Part shown: positions 42,386 through 53,645 of the stretch, one piece after another
How the letters are laid out: every line of letters starts with the position of its first letter
Position numbering within the stretch: position 1 is the stretch's first letter
Source of the DNA: Vibrio navarrensis
Lineage (GTDB): Bacteria > Pseudomonadota > Gammaproteobacteria > Enterobacterales > Vibrionaceae
Length of the DNA: 64,000 nucleotides
NCBI RefSeq assembly: GCF_015767675.1
Contig: NZ_CP065217.1
Location: 2,914,001 to 2,978,000, forward strand
Direction of reading: 5' to 3'
Notes under the pieces: model-generated
What the model saw: only the letters and a program-made list of their open reading frames with translations
Database searches by the model: none
Told to the model about the DNA's origin: nothing
Program-made: the position numbers and the translations under genes

Positions 42386-44605
42386 TCAGCAGAGTCGTTT
42401 GACTGACATCACATCGCGCACTTGCTCGACCCGCTTCATGATGCGGTTGAGCACTTCGATGTTAGACACCTCAAGCTCAAAGTCCATCACATTCAGATGA
42501 GTGCGATAGTCCATTCGACTCTTCATGCTGATCACTTTAATTTTCTCGTTCGCCAGCATGGTGGTGATGTCTTTCAACAGGCCACTGCGCTCCATCGCTT
42601 CCACACGCACCGTCAGCATGTAGGAACCGACCACACCACGTCCCCAAACGGTATCTATGATCCGCTCTGGTGCGTGATGGCGCAATTCGTCCAACTGTTC
42701 ACAATCGCTGCGGTGCACCGAGATGCCACGACCTTGGGTGATGTAACCGCAGATCTCATCGCCCGGGATCGGTTGGCAACAGCGCGCGAGGTGGGTCATC
42801 AGGTTATCCACACCCTCGACCACCACAGCATCTTTGCGCGGGCGACTTGGCGATGCGCCTTTGCTTTCCGCTTCCTGCAGTTTTTCTAGCGCTTGTTTGT
42901 CTTCTTCTTCCGCGGTCGGTTTATTCACCAAGGCATTGATATGGTTGACGATCTGGTTGATACGCAAATCACCACTGCCGACCCCAACATACAGCTCGTC
43001 CGACGTATTCATGTTGAAACGCTTGAGCGCGTATTGCTCCGCATCTTTCAGCGTGGCGCCAATCTTCGCCAACTCGTGCTCTAAAATCTCGCGCCCCGCT
43101 TCGAGGTTTTTCTCGCGGCTTTGTTTACGGAACCACGCGTTGATCTTGGCGCGTGCACGCCCCGAGGTAACAAACCCCAGCGATGGGTTGAGCCAATCAC
43201 GCGAAGGATTCGGCTCCTTCTGGGTGATGATTTCGACCTGATCGCCCATGTGCAGTTTGTGGGTAAACGGTACGATGCGCCCGGCGACTTTGGCACCAAT
43301 ACAGCGATGGCCAACTTCGGAGTGAATATGATAGGCGAAATCGAGCGGCGTCGCTCCCATCGGTAAATCGACCACATCACCACGCGGAGTAAAGGCGTAG
43401 ACACGATCATCAAACACCTGACTGCGCAGTTCATCGAGCATCTCACCCGAATCGGACATCTCTTCCTGCCAATCCAGCAGTTTACGTAGCCAAGTGATTT
43501 TCTCATCATAGCCGCTGCGGGCGCTGCTGCCTTCTTTGTATTTCCAGTGCGCCGCAACCCCAAGTTCAGACTCTTCATGCATCTGCTTGGTACGGATCTG
43601 GATTTCGATGGTTTTCCCTTCTGGGCCCAAGATCACCGTGTGGATCGACTGATAGCCGTTGGGTTTAGGGTTGGCGACGTAATCGTCAAACTCGCTCGGC
43701 AAATGTTTGTACTTGGTGTGCACCACACCGAGCGCGGCATAACAATCTTGCAGTTTGTCGGCAATGATGCGCACGGCGCGCACATCAAACAGCTCATCAA
43801 AGGCGAGCCCCTTCTTCTGCATTTTGCGCCAGATGCTGTAAATGTGTTTCGGTCGCCCACTGACTTCGGCTTTGATGCCGCACGTTTTCATCTCTAAAGA
43901 GAGATCTTCGACGAAATCCTTGATGTACTGCTCGCGAACGATGCGTCGCTCCGCCAGTTGCTTGGCGATCTGTTTGTAGGTGTCTGGCTGCTGGTAACGG
44001 AAGGCGTAATCTTCGATTTCCCACTTGAGCTGACCAATCCCCAAACGGTTCGCCAGCGGCGCATAGATATTGGCACACTCTTTTGCCGCCGCGCGGCGCA
44101 CGTCGTCCGGCGCTTGTTTGACTTCAATCAGGTTGCAAATCCGCTCTGCGAGTTTAATCACTACGCAGCGAAAATCATCCACCATGGCCAACAACATGCG
44201 GCGGACGTTGTCCACCTGAGCTGAGCCCGCACTGCCTTCCAACGTGATGTTCAACTGACCAATGGCGGCCATTTCATCCACGCCATCAATCAGCTTAATG
44301 ATCTCTTTGCTGTACTCTTCTTCCAGCGCTTCACGGGCAAAAGCACCACTTGAAACCAAAGGAAACAGCTGTGCGGCCACCAGCGTCGCTTTATCCATCG
44401 ACAAGGTGACCAAGATCTCGATCATCTCGCGTCCACGCCACAACAGCAGCTCTGCCTGTTCATGGTCAGCCAAAATGGTCTGGCAGTGACGATACACTTC
44501 AATCAAGCGAGTGGAGATGTTGTTATCCTGTTTCAAGCTGGCAACCCAGCTTTCCAATTCAAACTGCTCTTTTGGGTTCAAATGTGCGCTTCTTACCGCA
44601 ACCAT
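42386..44605 (-). CDS. relA: GTP pyrophosphokinase RelA
   Basis: A 739-residue long RSH protein. The N-terminal HD region is degenerate (hydrolase-dead), while the synthetase domain has GRPKHIYSIWRKM, the RelA-type acidic motif SEFDDYV and NGYQSIHT. A TGS domain (RVYAFTPRGDVVDLP), zinc-finger region and C-terminal ACT domain follow. It makes (p)ppGpp when ribosomes stall on uncharged tRNA. Confidence 0.98.
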   Translation of the reverse strand: MVAVRSAHLNPKEQFELESWVASLKQDNNISTRLIEVYRHCQTILADHEQAELLLWRGREMIEILVTLSMDKATLVAAQLFPLVSSGAFAREALEEEYSKEIIKLIDGVDEMAAIGQLNITLEGSAGSAQVDNVRRMLLAMVDDFRCVVIKLAERICNLIEVKQAPDDVRRAAAKECANIYAPLANRLGIGQLKWEIEDYAFRYQQPDTYKQIAKQLAERRIVREQYIKDFVEDLSLEMKTCGIKAEVSGRPKHIYSIWRKMQKKGLAFDELFDVRAVRIIADKLQDCYAALGVVHTKYKHLPSEFDDYVANPKPNGYQSIHTVILGPEGKTIEIQIRTKQMHEESELGVAAHWKYKEGSSARSGYDEKITWLRKLLDWQEEMSDSGEMLDELRSQVFDDRVYAFTPRGDVVDLPMGATPLDFAYHIHSEVGHRCIGAKVAGRIVPFTHKLHMGDQVEIITQKEPNPSRDWLNPSLGFVTSGRARAKINAWFRKQSREKNLEAGREILEHELAKIGATLKDAEQYALKRFNMNTSDELYVGVGSGDLRINQIVNHINALVNKPTAEEEDKQALEKLQEAESKGASPSRPRKDAVVVEGVDNLMTHLARCCQPIPGDEICGYITQGRGISVHRSDCEQLDELRHHAPERIIDTVWGRGVVGSYMLTVRVEAMERSGLLKDITTMLANEKIKVISMKSRMDYRTHLNVMDFELEVSNIEVLNRIMKRVEQVRDVMSVKRLC

Positions 44606-44697
44606 CTTGTCATCCTAATTATTCTTTGTTCGTTTCGACTAACTGCATCCGGGTTAGTTCGCTTTGCTTCGCCTGAGTGATGACATTTTGCACTGAG

Positions 44698-46014
44698 TTA
44701 CTTCTCAAACAGTGCCATCGACTCAAGGTGACTGGTATGTGGAAACATATCCAGCATCGCCAATTTGGTTAAGGTATAGCCCTGCGTAAGCAGGCTCTGA
44801 CTGTCCCTTGCAAGGGTAGCAGGATTACACGAAACATAAACCACTCTTTTCGCACCCAATACGGATACCTGATCGATGATGCCGCTTGCACCAGCTCGAG
44901 CGGGATCGAGTAGAATTTTGTCAAACTGCTCGCTTGCCCAAGGTTGGCCGATAAAATCCGCCTCAAGATTAGCGTGAAAAAATTGCGCGTTATTGATCTG
45001 GTTCAACGCCGCGTTCTCGGCGGCATTGTTGACCATTTGTGCGACCCCTTCCACTCCGATGACTTGCTTGGCTTTGCTCGCCAAAGGCAAGCTGAAATTA
45101 CCAAGGCCGCAGAAGAGATCCAGCACGCGCTCATCGGCTTGTAGCTCAAGCCATTCCAATGCTTGCGCGACCATTTTCTGGTTGATATGCGGGTTGACCT
45201 GAATAAAGTTGTTCGGCGCAAAAGGGACCTTGACTCCGCATTCCTGATAGTAAGGCTGCTCGCCAACGATGCGATCAAGCTGGTCACTTTCCGGCATGAG
45301 ATAAAGTGTTAGCGCATGTTTCGTTGCAAACTGCACCAGCGCGTTTTCATCTTGCTCGGCCAACTTCGCCGTGTGACGCAGTGCCACCACCACGCCATTA
45401 TCGGCCGCGACCAGTTCAACATGGCCCAAAGTTTCCGGTTTATCAAAGCCACTCAGTAGCACTTTCAGTTCAGGCAAAATCTGGTTGAGCGGCGCGGCCA
45501 ATACTGGGCAAGCAGTGAGGTTCTCAATCTGCTTACTCTGTTTGCGGCGAAAGCCAAATTGCAGTTGGCGCGTTTTCTTATCCAGCATCAGGCTAAAGCG
45601 AGCACGGCGGCGATAACCTTGGTCAGGCCCGGTCACGACGGGGGCGAGTTCGATTTCTCGTCCGGCGAATTTTTTCATCAATTGCAGCAACGCCGCCTGT
45701 TTGTATTCCAACTGCGCCGGATAGTTGAGATGCTGCATGTCGCAGCCACCACATTGGCCATAGTGCGGACAAAAAGGCTCGATTCGCTGCTCACTGGCTT
45801 GCAGCACTTTAATCAGCTTGCCACGGGCGAATTTACTCTTCTCTTCCACCAGTTGCGTCACCACGGTTTCCCCCGGCAACGTTCCTTCAATAAACAGCGG
45901 TTTTTGCTTGAGATAGGCGATACCCGCGCCTTGGTTGTCCAGCCTTTCAATCTGCACTTGCAGATGCTTGAAATCCGGTTGCGTTTTCTTTTTCGGTTGG
46001 AAAAAACGTGCCAT
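44698..46014 (-). CDS. rlmD: 23S rRNA (uracil-1939-C5)-methyltransferase RlmD
   Basis: A 438-residue enzyme. N-terminal TRAM domain ([15 protein letters not shown], about 22-75), iron-sulfur cysteines in [13 protein letters not shown] (about 82-90) plus a later one (ACPVL), and a SAM-dependent methyltransferase domain with [15 protein letters not shown] and the nucleophile motif [12 protein letters not shown]. It sits upstream of relA and divergent from barA. Confidence 0.96.
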   Translation of the reverse strand: MARFFQPKKKTQPDFKHLQVQIERLDNQGAGIAYLKQKPLFIEGTLPGETVVTQLVEEKSKFARGKLIKVLQASEQRIEPFCPHYGQCGGCDMQHLNYPAQLEYKQAALLQLMKKFAGREIELAPVVTGPDQGYRRRARFSLMLDKKTRQLQFGFRRKQSKQIENLTACPVLAAPLNQILPELKVLLSGFDKPETLGHVELVAADNGVVVALRHTAKLAEQDENALVQFATKHALTLYLMPESDQLDRIVGEQPYYQECGVKVPFAPNNFIQVNPHINQKMVAQALEWLELQADERVLDLFCGLGNFSLPLASKAKQVIGVEGVAQMVNNAAENAALNQINNAQFFHANLEADFIGQPWASEQFDKILLDPARAGASGIIDQVSVLGAKRVVYVSCNPATLARDSQSLLTQGYTLTKLAMLDMFPHTSHLESMALFEK

Positions 46015-46189
46015 GCTCTAATGCCTGAAATAAATTGCTCAAATTTGTCCTCACAGCGTCACTATTCTTTAGCGCCGCCGTTGTACCCACAGGATGATCT
46101 GATTATGCTTGTGCGATGATTCGATTGGGTCACTTCGCTTTTTGTGACGCCTATTTTCCCATATCCCGACCTTGATGTAATTAGATAAC

Positions 46190-48982
46190 ATGACCAGATA
46201 TGGCTTACGTGCCCGCGTAATTACGCTGACTCTCGCTCCGACCTTAATCATAGGTCTATTGCTCAGCAGTTTTTTCTCTTTTAATCGATATCGGGATCTG
46301 GAACGTCAGGTGATCACCACCGGTAACAGCATCATTGAGCCTTTGGCGATTGCCAGCGAACCCCATCTGTTGAGCGAAAGCCGTGAAGCGGTGCGCCGCT
46401 TGATCAGTTACGCCCATCGCAAAAACTCTGAGCTGGTGCGCAGCATCGCCGTATTTGATAGCCATCATGAGCTGTTTGTTACCTCGAACTTTCACCCCAA
46501 TTTCGAATCACTGACGTTTCCCAAAGACAAGCCGATTCCGCTGCTGGGCGATTCTGAGCTGCACGACACCACCATGATCCTGCGAGTGCCGATCCTTTCC
46601 GAGGGGCACTATCTCAGCAACTTAGTCGAACCCGAGCAAGCCACGCGCGCGGTCGGTTATATCGCGGTCGAGATGGATCTCTCGTCGCTGCGCTTACAGC
46701 AATACCAAGAAGTCTTCTCCGCCTTTTTAGTGTTAATACTTGGCCTTGGTCTGGCTAGCGTGTTCGCCTCGCGCCTGATGCAAGATGTTACCCAGCCGAT
46801 TACCCATATGAAAAACGTGGTGGATCGCATCCGCCGCGGCCAGTTGGACATTCGCATCGAAGGCAAAATGCATGGTGAACTGGATTCACTGAAAAACGGC
46901 ATTAACGCCATGGCGGTGTCGCTCTCGGAATACCATGTTGAGATGCAGCACAGCATCGACCAAGCAACCTCCGATTTGCGCGAAACGCTTGAACAGCTGG
47001 AAATTCAGAACGTCGAACTGGATATTGCCAAAAAACGCGCCCAAGAAGCGGCGCGGGTAAAATCGGAATTTTTGGCTAACATGTCTCACGAGCTGCGCAC
47101 TCCACTCAATGGTGTGATCGGCTTTACTCGCCAGATGCTCAAAACTCAGTTGACCAACAGCCAGACCGATTATCTGCAAACCATTGAAAAATCGGCCAAC
47201 AACCTACTCAACATCATCAACGACATTCTCGATTTCTCTAAACTGGAAGCGGGCAAGTTGGCGCTGGAAAACATTCCGTTCGACTTCCGAGAGAGCTTGG
47301 AAGAGGTGATCAGCTTGCAAGCCACCAGCGCCCACGAAAAAGGGTTGGAGATCACCTTAAAAGTGGATCCGAAAATTCCTCCCGGTCTGGTGGGTGACCC
47401 GCTGCGTATTCAGCAAGTACTGACCAACTTAGTCGGCAACTCGATTAAGTTCACCGAAAAAGGCAACATTGATGTCAGCGTCGAAATGCGCGCCCAAGCA
47501 GGCGATGCGGTCGATCTGCAATTTATGGTGCGAGACACTGGCATCGGCATCTCAGAGCGCCAACAAGCGCAGCTCTTCCAAGCCTTTAGCCAAGCAGACG
47601 CGAGCATTTCACGTCGCTACGGCGGTACTGGGTTAGGTCTGGTTATCACGCAAAAACTGGTCAGCCAAATGGGCGGGGAAATCAGCCTCACCAGCCGTCT
47701 GCACCAAGGCTCAACCTTCTGGTTCACTCTGCGTTTGCACTCAACGCAAATGCCAATGAGTGACCTGCTCGAATCAGAGTATCTGCAAGGCAAAGAGCTA
47801 TTATTGATTGAACCCAACATGCAGGCGGCGGCAGTCACGCAACAACTATTGGCGCAAGAAGGCATTCACGTGGTCTACCGCTCGACCTTGCCAGAGGAGA
47901 GCAAAACCTACGATTTCGTTCTGCTCAACTTGGCCGCCAATCAAAGCTACGACTTGCACACCATCGAAAACTGGCTTAGCCGCGCACTGCAACTTTCCGC
48001 CAACACGGTGCTCGGCATCCCTAGTACCGAACTGGCGCTGGCCGATCAACTGCTGGGGCATTTTGATGTGCAGTGTTTGACCAAACCGCTGTGCCGTCGA
48101 AAACTGCTGCAAAGCCTGATCGCCACGCAAACCGCTCAACCAGAACTTGAGCAAAGTCAGCCGGTACTGCAAGAGGATAAAGCCGCGCTCACCGTACTCG
48201 CCGTGGACGATAACCCAGCCAACCTCAAACTGATCACCGCCCTTTTAGCCGAGCGTGTAACGCACGTCGTGGCGTGCAGTTCCGGGCAAGAAGCGGTCGA
48301 GTTAGCGAGCAAAACGCCATTTGATCTGATCTTTATGGATATCCAGATGCCACAAATGGATGGGGTCACGGCTTGTAAGCAGATCAAAGAAGGAGAGCTT
48401 AATCGCCAAACTCCGGTGATTGCCGTCACCGCACATGCCATGAGCGGAGAGCGAGATCGCCTGCTCAAGGCGGGAATGGATGACTATCTGACCAAACCAA
48501 TCGAAGAGCACATCTTGCAGCAGGTTCTTGTGCATTGGAATCCCAACACTTGTGATCAACAACTCAACAAAATCGGCCCTTGCTATGCCGAAGTCGACCA
48601 AGAACCAACGACAACGTCTCAAACAGAGCACAAAGCGGACGTGATTATTGATTGGCAGGCGGCGTTGAAACAGTCCGCCAACAAAGAAGACCTCGCCAAA
48701 GACATGCTCAGAATGCTGACCGAGTTTATTCCCGATGTTGAACTGGTGGTCGAACAGGCACTGGACGACAGCCAGTATCCGCGAGATGAGTTAATTCATG
48801 TCATCCACAAATTGCATGGCAGCAGCTCTTACTGCGGTGTGCCACGCCTGAAATCACTGTGCGCTACGCTAGAACACGCATTGCGTTCGGGGGTTGAGTT
48901 GGCCGAACTTGAGCCTGAATTGTTCGAGTTGCAAGATGAGATGGCCAAAGTCACCGCCACTGCGCAGTTTTATCTCAATTAG
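46190..48982 (+). CDS. barA: Hybrid sensor histidine kinase BarA/VarS
   Basis: A 930-residue tripartite sensor: membrane helix (about 10-31), periplasmic loop (about 32-172), second helix (about 175-194), HAMP, coiled-coil, HisKA with H300 in NMSHELRTPLNG, and ATPase domain. A receiver follows with aspartate 717 (FMDIQMPQMDG), then an Hpt domain with H876 (KLHGSSSYCG). A degenerate receiver-like part lies near 540-640. In vibrios VarS/VarA controls Csr sRNAs that titrate CsrA, so this kinase acts upstream of csrA in the same window. Confidence 0.95.
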   Translation: MTRYGLRARVITLTLAPTLIIGLLLSSFFSFNRYRDLERQVITTGNSIIEPLAIASEPHLLSESREAVRRLISYAHRKNSELVRSIAVFDSHHELFVTSNFHPNFESLTFPKDKPIPLLGDSELHDTTMILRVPILSEGHYLSNLVEPEQATRAVGYIAVEMDLSSLRLQQYQEVFSAFLVLILGLGLASVFASRLMQDVTQPITHMKNVVDRIRRGQLDIRIEGKMHGELDSLKNGINAMAVSLSEYHVEMQHSIDQATSDLRETLEQLEIQNVELDIAKKRAQEAARVKSEFLANMSHELRTPLNGVIGFTRQMLKTQLTNSQTDYLQTIEKSANNLLNIINDILDFSKLEAGKLALENIPFDFRESLEEVISLQATSAHEKGLEITLKVDPKIPPGLVGDPLRIQQVLTNLVGNSIKFTEKGNIDVSVEMRAQAGDAVDLQFMVRDTGIGISERQQAQLFQAFSQADASISRRYGGTGLGLVITQKLVSQMGGEISLTSRLHQGSTFWFTLRLHSTQMPMSDLLESEYLQGKELLLIEPNMQAAAVTQQLLAQEGIHVVYRSTLPEESKTYDFVLLNLAANQSYDLHTIENWLSRALQLSANTVLGIPSTELALADQLLGHFDVQCLTKPLCRRKLLQSLIATQTAQPELEQSQPVLQEDKAALTVLAVDDNPANLKLITALLAERVTHVVACSSGQEAVELASKTPFDLIFMDIQMPQMDGVTACKQIKEGELNRQTPVIAVTAHAMSGERDRLLKAGMDDYLTKPIEEHILQQVLVHWNPNTCDQQLNKIGPCYAEVDQEPTTTSQTEHKADVIIDWQAALKQSANKEDLAKDMLRMLTEFIPDVELVVEQALDDSQYPRDELIHVIHKLHGSSSYCGVPRLKSLCATLEHALRSGVELAELEPELFELQDEMAKVTATAQFYLN

Positions 48983-49007
48983 AGTGACACTCGTCTTTGA
49001 AAAGCAA

Positions 49008-49041
49008 GATAAAAGATGAGCAGAAGGAAAACTTCCGCTCA
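49008..49041 (-). terminator. Intrinsic terminator after acpS
   Basis: Arms TGAGC-A-GAAG and CTTC-C-GCTCA (one mismatch) with a short loop, followed by a T-rich stretch on the minus strand, between acpS and convergent barA. Confidence 0.7.
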
Positions 49042-49051
49042 CGATAAGCCA

Positions 49052-49432
49052 CTACGATTCGAAGATCACGGTCGCCACCGCATAGTGGCGCTCATCGGAA
49101 ATCGACAAATGGCTATGGACAACCTGTCTCTGCTCAGCGAGCTGTAACGCTTTACCGGAAAGATGCAAACAAGGCTTACCATGCTCATCATTACTGACGG
49201 TGAAATCATGAAAGGTCACACCATGAGCAATGCCCGTGCCTAAGGCTTTGGATGCCGCCTCTTTCGCCGCAAAGCGTTTGGCAAGAAAGCGCCCTTGCTG
49301 CTTCGTCGAGTGGAACACCGCCAGTTCGGATTGGCTTAGAATGCGCTCGGCAAACGCTTCGCCGCTGCGAGCGAGCGCTTTTTCCACCCGCTCGATTTCA
49401 GCAATGTCAGTGCCAAGCCCCACAATCGCCAT
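49052..49432 (-). CDS. acpS: Holo-[acyl-carrier-protein] synthase AcpS
   Basis: A 126-residue phosphopantetheinyl transferase that activates [19 protein letters not shown] (49432) is the family start with the metal aspartate; [14 protein letters not shown] carries the metal glutamate. It starts one base past the pdxJ stop, indicating coupling in the era-to-acpS region. Confidence 0.97.
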   Translation of the reverse strand: MAIVGLGTDIAEIERVEKALARSGEAFAERILSQSELAVFHSTKQQGRFLAKRFAAKEAASKALGTGIAHGVTFHDFTVSNDEHGKPCLHLSGKALQLAEQRQVVHSHLSISDERHYAVATVIFES

Positions 49433-49433
49433 C

Positions 49434-50165
49434 TTACTTACGCGCCGCAACCATGATCGCTTTCATATCCGCGACCGCTTTTTCTAGCCCGTCAAACACC
49501 GCACGACCAATGATGGCATGGCCGATGTTCAACTCGTAGATCTCTGGCAACGCGGCGATCGGTGCCACATTGTGGTAAGTGAGGCCGTGACCGGCGTTCA
49601 CTGTAATACCCAAATCGGCTGCATAGCTGGCGCCAGCGGCGATTTTCTTCAGTTCGTTGAGCCGATCCGCTTCGGTTTCTGCGTCGGCATAGTGGCCGGT
49701 GTGCAACTCAATAAACGGCGCGCCACAAGCTTTCGCCGCATCAATTTGTTCACGGTCGGCATCGATAAACAGTGACACTTTAATGCCTGCGTCAGTCAGT
49801 TTTTGCGTCGCCGCTTTGACTTTCTCCAGATGACCAGCCACATCCAAACCGCCTTCGGTTGTCAGCTCTTCACGCTTTTCAGGCACCAAACAGACGTATT
49901 CCGGTTTGGTTTGCAGGGCAATTTCCACCATCTCGTCGGTGACGGCCATTTCCAGATTCATTCGCGTCTGGATGGTTTCGCTCAAAATACGCACGTCGCG
50001 ATCAGTAATATGGCGGCGATCTTCACGTAGGTGAACGGTGATGCCGTCTGCGCCAGCGCGCTCGGCAATTTCTGCGGCGTGGACAGGATCAGGGTACTTG
50101 GTCCCACGGGCATTACGCAACGTTGCAACGTGATCGATGTTAACACCCAGATAAATTGAGCTCAT
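49434..50165 (-). CDS. pdxJ: Pyridoxine 5'-phosphate synthase PdxJ
   Basis: A 243-residue TIM barrel condensing 1-deoxyxylulose 5-phosphate with aminoacetone phosphate to form vitamin B6. [17 protein letters not shown] at the start, [12 protein letters not shown] and [13 protein letters not shown] are diagnostic. Its ATG overlaps the recO TGA (ATGA). Confidence 0.99.
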   Translation of the reverse strand: MSSIYLGVNIDHVATLRNARGTKYPDPVHAAEIAERAGADGITVHLREDRRHITDRDVRILSETIQTRMNLEMAVTDEMVEIALQTKPEYVCLVPEKREELTTEGGLDVAGHLEKVKAATQKLTDAGIKVSLFIDADREQIDAAKACGAPFIELHTGHYADAETEADRLNELKKIAAGASYAADLGITVNAGHGLTYHNVAPIAALPEIYELNIGHAIIGRAVFDGLEKAVADMKAIMVAARK

Positions 50166-50893
50166 TTTTCAATACTCCTTGCTCGGGGAATTCGTGTCTG
50201 TATGAACAATTCCCGACTTTTTAAAGGTTTGCCGCCAAGATACGGCTTTAAGGCCATACGTGTAAAGCGTTTTGCCGCTTTAAGTTGCTCTCGGGTGACA
50301 AAGCGCCGCTCACTAATCGCAATCAGTTCATTGCCGTAAAAAGTCAGATTATCCATACGTACAGAGGCAATAAACCCTTTTTGCTCACGGTAGCGGTAAG
50401 TCATGTCGGGATCGACCGGTTCACCGCTGCCTGCGCAGTGTAAAAAATCCACGCCATAGCCCATCGCCGACAGCAGCGCCAGTTCAAAGCGGCGCAAAGC
50501 GGGTTCCGGGTTGTCGTTTTGCGCCAACTCAGTTAACGCAAATAGATAATCATGAAACAACCCCGGCATCGCCACTTCCGCCGCCAAAACACGTCCAAGC
50601 AGCTCGTTAACGTACATGGCCGAATACAGGGTGATCCCCGACAGCGGTAAGCCAAGGCTGATCGGCTCGGCTTGGCGCAGAGTTTTCATTGACCCTTTAC
50701 CTGACCATTTGAGCAACAGCGGGGTAAAAGGCTGCAGTGCCCCTTTGAGATTGGAACGCTTGCTACGCGCCCCTTTTGACAAAATAGTCAGCCGACCATA
50801 CTCCTCGCTAAAAACGTCGAGGATCAGGCTCGATTCGCTGTAAGGGCGACGATGCAAAATAAAGCAGCGTTGTAAGCCGTCACTTGGGTTCAT
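50162..50893 (-). CDS. recO: DNA repair protein RecO
   Basis: A 243-residue RecO with N-terminal OB fold ([33 protein letters not shown]) and helical C-terminus. It loads RecA on SSB-covered DNA with RecR. It follows a terminator after era and overlaps pdxJ by four bases. Confidence 0.96.
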   Translation of the reverse strand: MNPSDGLQRCFILHRRPYSESSLILDVFSEEYGRLTILSKGARSKRSNLKGALQPFTPLLLKWSGKGSMKTLRQAEPISLGLPLSGITLYSAMYVNELLGRVLAAEVAMPGLFHDYLFALTELAQNDNPEPALRRFELALLSAMGYGVDFLHCAGSGEPVDPDMTYRYREQKGFIASVRMDNLTFYGNELIAISERRFVTREQLKAAKRFTRMALKPYLGGKPLKSRELFIQTRIPRARSIEK

Positions 50894-50913
50894 TATGCGA
50901 CTGTTTCATCCAT

Positions 50914-50937
50914 AAAAATAAGGAGCCAGTTGGCTCC
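50914..50937 (-). terminator. Intrinsic terminator between era and recO
   Basis: GGAGCCA and TGGCTCC with a two-base centre form a stem followed on the minus strand by TTATTTTTATG. It would separate lepB-rnc-era from recO-pdxJ-acpS, allowing partial read-through. Confidence 0.85.
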
Positions 50938-50977
50938 CTACGGTCATGATTGCGGAGCGATACGTTCGCCTGTCCAA

Positions 50978-51946
50978 TCACAGATCATCAATGTATCCGA
51001 GCGAGCGCAGTGCGCGTTCATCGTCTGCCCAACCGGATTTCACTTTCACCCACGTTTCTAGGTAGACTTTGCGGCCAAACAGCTCTTCCATATCCAGACG
51101 CGCTTCGCGGCCAATGGTTTTGATCTTCTCGCCACCTTTCCCGATCACCATCTTCTTCTGACCACTGCGCTCAACCAAGATCAGCGCATTGATATGAAAA
51201 CCATCGGTTTCTGGGTTGTAGTCAAAGCGTTCGATTTCCACCGTGACCGAGTATGGCAGCTCTTCGCCCGTAAAACGCATCAGCTTTTCACGCACAATTT
51301 CAGACGCCATAAAACGCTGCGAGCGATCGGTAACATACTCTTCAGGGAAGTGGTGTACCGCTTTAGGGAGATGCTCACGCACGTGCTTGCGCAGCACGTC
51401 AATGTTCTTACCATGCTTGGCCGAAATGGGCACCACGTCGACGAAGTCCATCTTCTTCGACATCTCCATCATGTGCAGCATCACTTCATTGCGATCTTGC
51501 ACGTTATCCACTTTGTTCACGCACAGCACGACAGGGAAATTGGCTTTTTGTAGCTTGGTCAGCACCATCTCATCATCAGCAGTCCAGTTGGTACCGTCAA
51601 CCAAGAAAAACACCAGATTGACATCGCTCAGTGACGAGTTAGCGGCGCGGTTCATCAAACGGTTGATGGCGCGCTTTTCTTCAATGTGCAGCCCCGGAGT
51701 GTCAACGTAGATGGCTTGGTAATCGCCTTGCGTGTCCACGCCCATAATACGGTGACGCGTGGTTTGCGGCTTACGTGAGGTAATGGAAATCTTCTGCCCT
51801 AAGATCTTGTTGAGCAGGGTCGATTTCCCTACGTTAGGACGACCAACGATGGCGATAAAACCACAATGTTGATTCTCAGGTGAAGAAGGTTGTTGCTTCT
51901 CTTCTGACGCGAAAAACGCGTCGATATCGAATTCGTTATCAGCCAT
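50978..51946 (-). CDS. era: Ribosome-associated GTPase Era
   Basis: A 322-residue GTPase with [12 protein letters not shown] (about residues 36-47), DTPGLH, NKVD and a C-terminal KH RNA-binding domain ([13 protein letters not shown]). It assists 30S maturation by binding the 16S 3' end. It carries an acidic N-terminal extension of about 25 residues ([16 protein letters not shown]) compared with E. coli (301 residues). It overlaps rnc by eight bases. Confidence 0.97.
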   Translation of the reverse strand: MADNEFDIDAFFASEEKQQPSSPENQHCGFIAIVGRPNVGKSTLLNKILGQKISITSRKPQTTRHRIMGVDTQGDYQAIYVDTPGLHIEEKRAINRLMNRAANSSLSDVNLVFFLVDGTNWTADDEMVLTKLQKANFPVVLCVNKVDNVQDRNEVMLHMMEMSKKMDFVDVVPISAKHGKNIDVLRKHVREHLPKAVHHFPEEYVTDRSQRFMASEIVREKLMRFTGEELPYSVTVEIERFDYNPETDGFHINALILVERSGQKKMVIGKGGEKIKTIGREARLDMEELFGRKVYLETWVKVKSGWADDERALRSLGYIDDL

Positions 51947-52616
51947 TGGTTAACTGCTCCAGAGCCGTTTCAGCAGCCGCTTGTTCTGCCTTGCGGCGGC
52001 TGGTACCTTTTCCGATCACAGGTTTGTCCATACCCGCGACATCACACTCAACCGTGAATTCTTGGTTGTGTGCTTCACCTTTAATATTAGTCACTGTGTA
52101 GATCGGCAGCGGTTTTCTTCTGCCTTGCAAAAACTCCTGCAAACGGGTTTTTGGGTCTTTCTGTGATACGCCAGGCTTGATGGCTTCCAGACGAGCGTTG
52201 TACCAGCTTAAGACGATGCCACGCACCACTTCCAGATCGCTATCTAGATAAATGGCGCCAATAATAGCTTCGACCGCATCAGCCAGAATCGAGTCGCGAC
52301 GAAAACCGCCACTCTTCAACTCACCTGGACCTAATTTTAAGTAATCTCCCAGACCAAACTCTCGGCCCAGCTCTGCCAATGTGTTTCCGCGTACTAAGGT
52401 CGCACGCATGCGGCTCATATCCCCTTCATTCACTTTAGGAAAGCGGTGATAGAGTTCATCAGCGATGACAAAACTTAAAATTGAATCGCCCAGAAACTCA
52501 AGACGTTCATTGTGTTTACCATTGGCACTGCGGTGAGTCAGCGCCAGATTGATCAGCTCAGCATCGTTAAATTGATAGCCGAGCCTCTTACTTAGTTGAT
52601 CAATAGGAGAATTCAT
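51939..52616 (-). CDS. rnc: Ribonuclease III
   Basis: A 225-residue endonuclease for double-stranded RNA. The catalytic signature [17 protein letters not shown] and a C-terminal dsRNA-binding domain (TRLQEFLQG ... [20 protein letters not shown]) are clear. [16 protein letters not shown] at 52616 fits the family; the open frame continues upstream into lepB but is not used. Confidence 0.98.
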   Translation of the reverse strand: MNSPIDQLSKRLGYQFNDAELINLALTHRSANGKHNERLEFLGDSILSFVIADELYHRFPKVNEGDMSRMRATLVRGNTLAELGREFGLGDYLKLGPGELKSGGFRRDSILADAVEAIIGAIYLDSDLEVVRGIVLSWYNARLEAIKPGVSQKDPKTRLQEFLQGRRKPLPIYTVTNIKGEAHNQEFTVECDVAGMDKPVIGKGTSRRKAEQAAAETALEQLTNG

Positions 52617-52638
52617 ACTCTCTCGATAGTCATTTATG

Positions 52639-53538
52639 TTAGTGAATGCCGCCGATGCGGTTAAAACGCACTCCGGTTGGGATCCATGATGGCAAGAAAC
52701 TGTCGGTGCTGCGATCAAACTCAAAGCTGATCCAGATAGCGACGGCTTTACCCACCAAGTTAGCTTCTGGCACAAAGCCCCAGAATCGGCTGTCAGCACT
52801 GTTATCGCGGTTGTCGCCCATGACAAAATAGTGCCCTTGTGGAACGACCCACTCGTTTACGCCACTACGAGGACGGTAAGCACTGATGCGATCGCTGCGC
52901 GTGGTATCAATCAGAATGCGGTGTTTCACTTCGCCCAAGGTTTCATCCAACTGCATGAGTGGAATGCCACCTTGCGAGAATTCGCTCTCAACCACATTGT
53001 TGCGCGCCACCAATTTGCACTCATTCTGCCCTTTCGCCTGAATACAAAGTTCTTTGTTTCTGTCGTAGCGCACTGTATCACCCGGTAAACCGACGACACG
53101 TTTGATGTAATCGATGTTCGGTGAAGGCGGATATTTAAATACCACAATATCACCGCGCTCCGGTTTGCCCATTTCGACCAACTGGGTGCGCCATACCGGA
53201 TCTTTCAAGCCGTAAGCGTATTTTTCCACCAAGATGAAATCGCCGACCAGCAAGGTTGGCATCATAGAGCCCGATGGGATTTGAAACGGCTCATAGATAA
53301 AAGAGCGCAGAATCAGTACAAAGCCGATCACTGGAAAAATCGAGACGCCATTTTCAATCCACCAAGGCTGCATTTTCGCTTTTGCCAGTGTCGCTGCATC
53401 CAGACCGGAGTTGGTTTGCGCTTCAATTTCCGCCACTTTCTGTTGACGTTGTTTGCTCCAAACCAGCTTTTCTAGTACCCAAATGACGCCAGTCACTAGA
53501 GTGGCGATAACCAGGAAATGTGAAAATATCGTCGCCAT
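52639..53538 (-). CDS. lepB: Signal peptidase I
   Basis: A 299-residue inner-membrane protease removing signal peptides. Two N-terminal membrane helices (about 5-25 and 62-81) precede the catalytic IPSGSMMPT with Ser91 and the base Lys146 in [11 protein letters not shown]. It lies between lepA and rnc, the classic lepA-lepB-rnc-era order. Confidence 0.98.
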   Translation of the reverse strand: MATIFSHFLVIATLVTGVIWVLEKLVWSKQRQQKVAEIEAQTNSGLDAATLAKAKMQPWWIENGVSIFPVIGFVLILRSFIYEPFQIPSGSMMPTLLVGDFILVEKYAYGLKDPVWRTQLVEMGKPERGDIVVFKYPPSPNIDYIKRVVGLPGDTVRYDRNKELCIQAKGQNECKLVARNNVVESEFSQGGIPLMQLDETLGEVKHRILIDTTRSDRISAYRPRSGVNEWVVPQGHYFVMGDNRDNSADSRFWGFVPEANLVGKAVAIWISFEFDRSTDSFLPSWIPTGVRFNRIGGIH

Positions 53539-53564
53539 TGACTTCCCTTATCTAAAAAATACGA

Positions 53565-53592
53565 AAGTGAAAGGGCGAGAACCCTTTCACTT
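53565..53592 (-). terminator. Hairpin between lepA and lepB
   Basis: A perfect 11-base stem, AAGTGAAAGGG and CCCTTTCACTT, with a CGAGAA loop. T-rich sequence follows after a few bases on the minus strand. Likely a partial terminator or a processing hairpin between lepA and lepB. Confidence 0.7.
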
Positions 53593-53645
53593 GTTGAGTT
53601 TCTATCGTCGTATGACCGATGTCAGGCGGATAAAGTTCAAGGAAA

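Noticed and set aside
45559..46119. 186-codon + strand frame opposite rlmD
   Set aside because: It is a shadow of rlmD, which carries all expected motifs on the other strand.
46100..46160. Inverted GTCAC/GTGAC near the barA start as a CRP site
   Set aside because: The half sites point outward and the spacing (10 bases) does not fit CRP.
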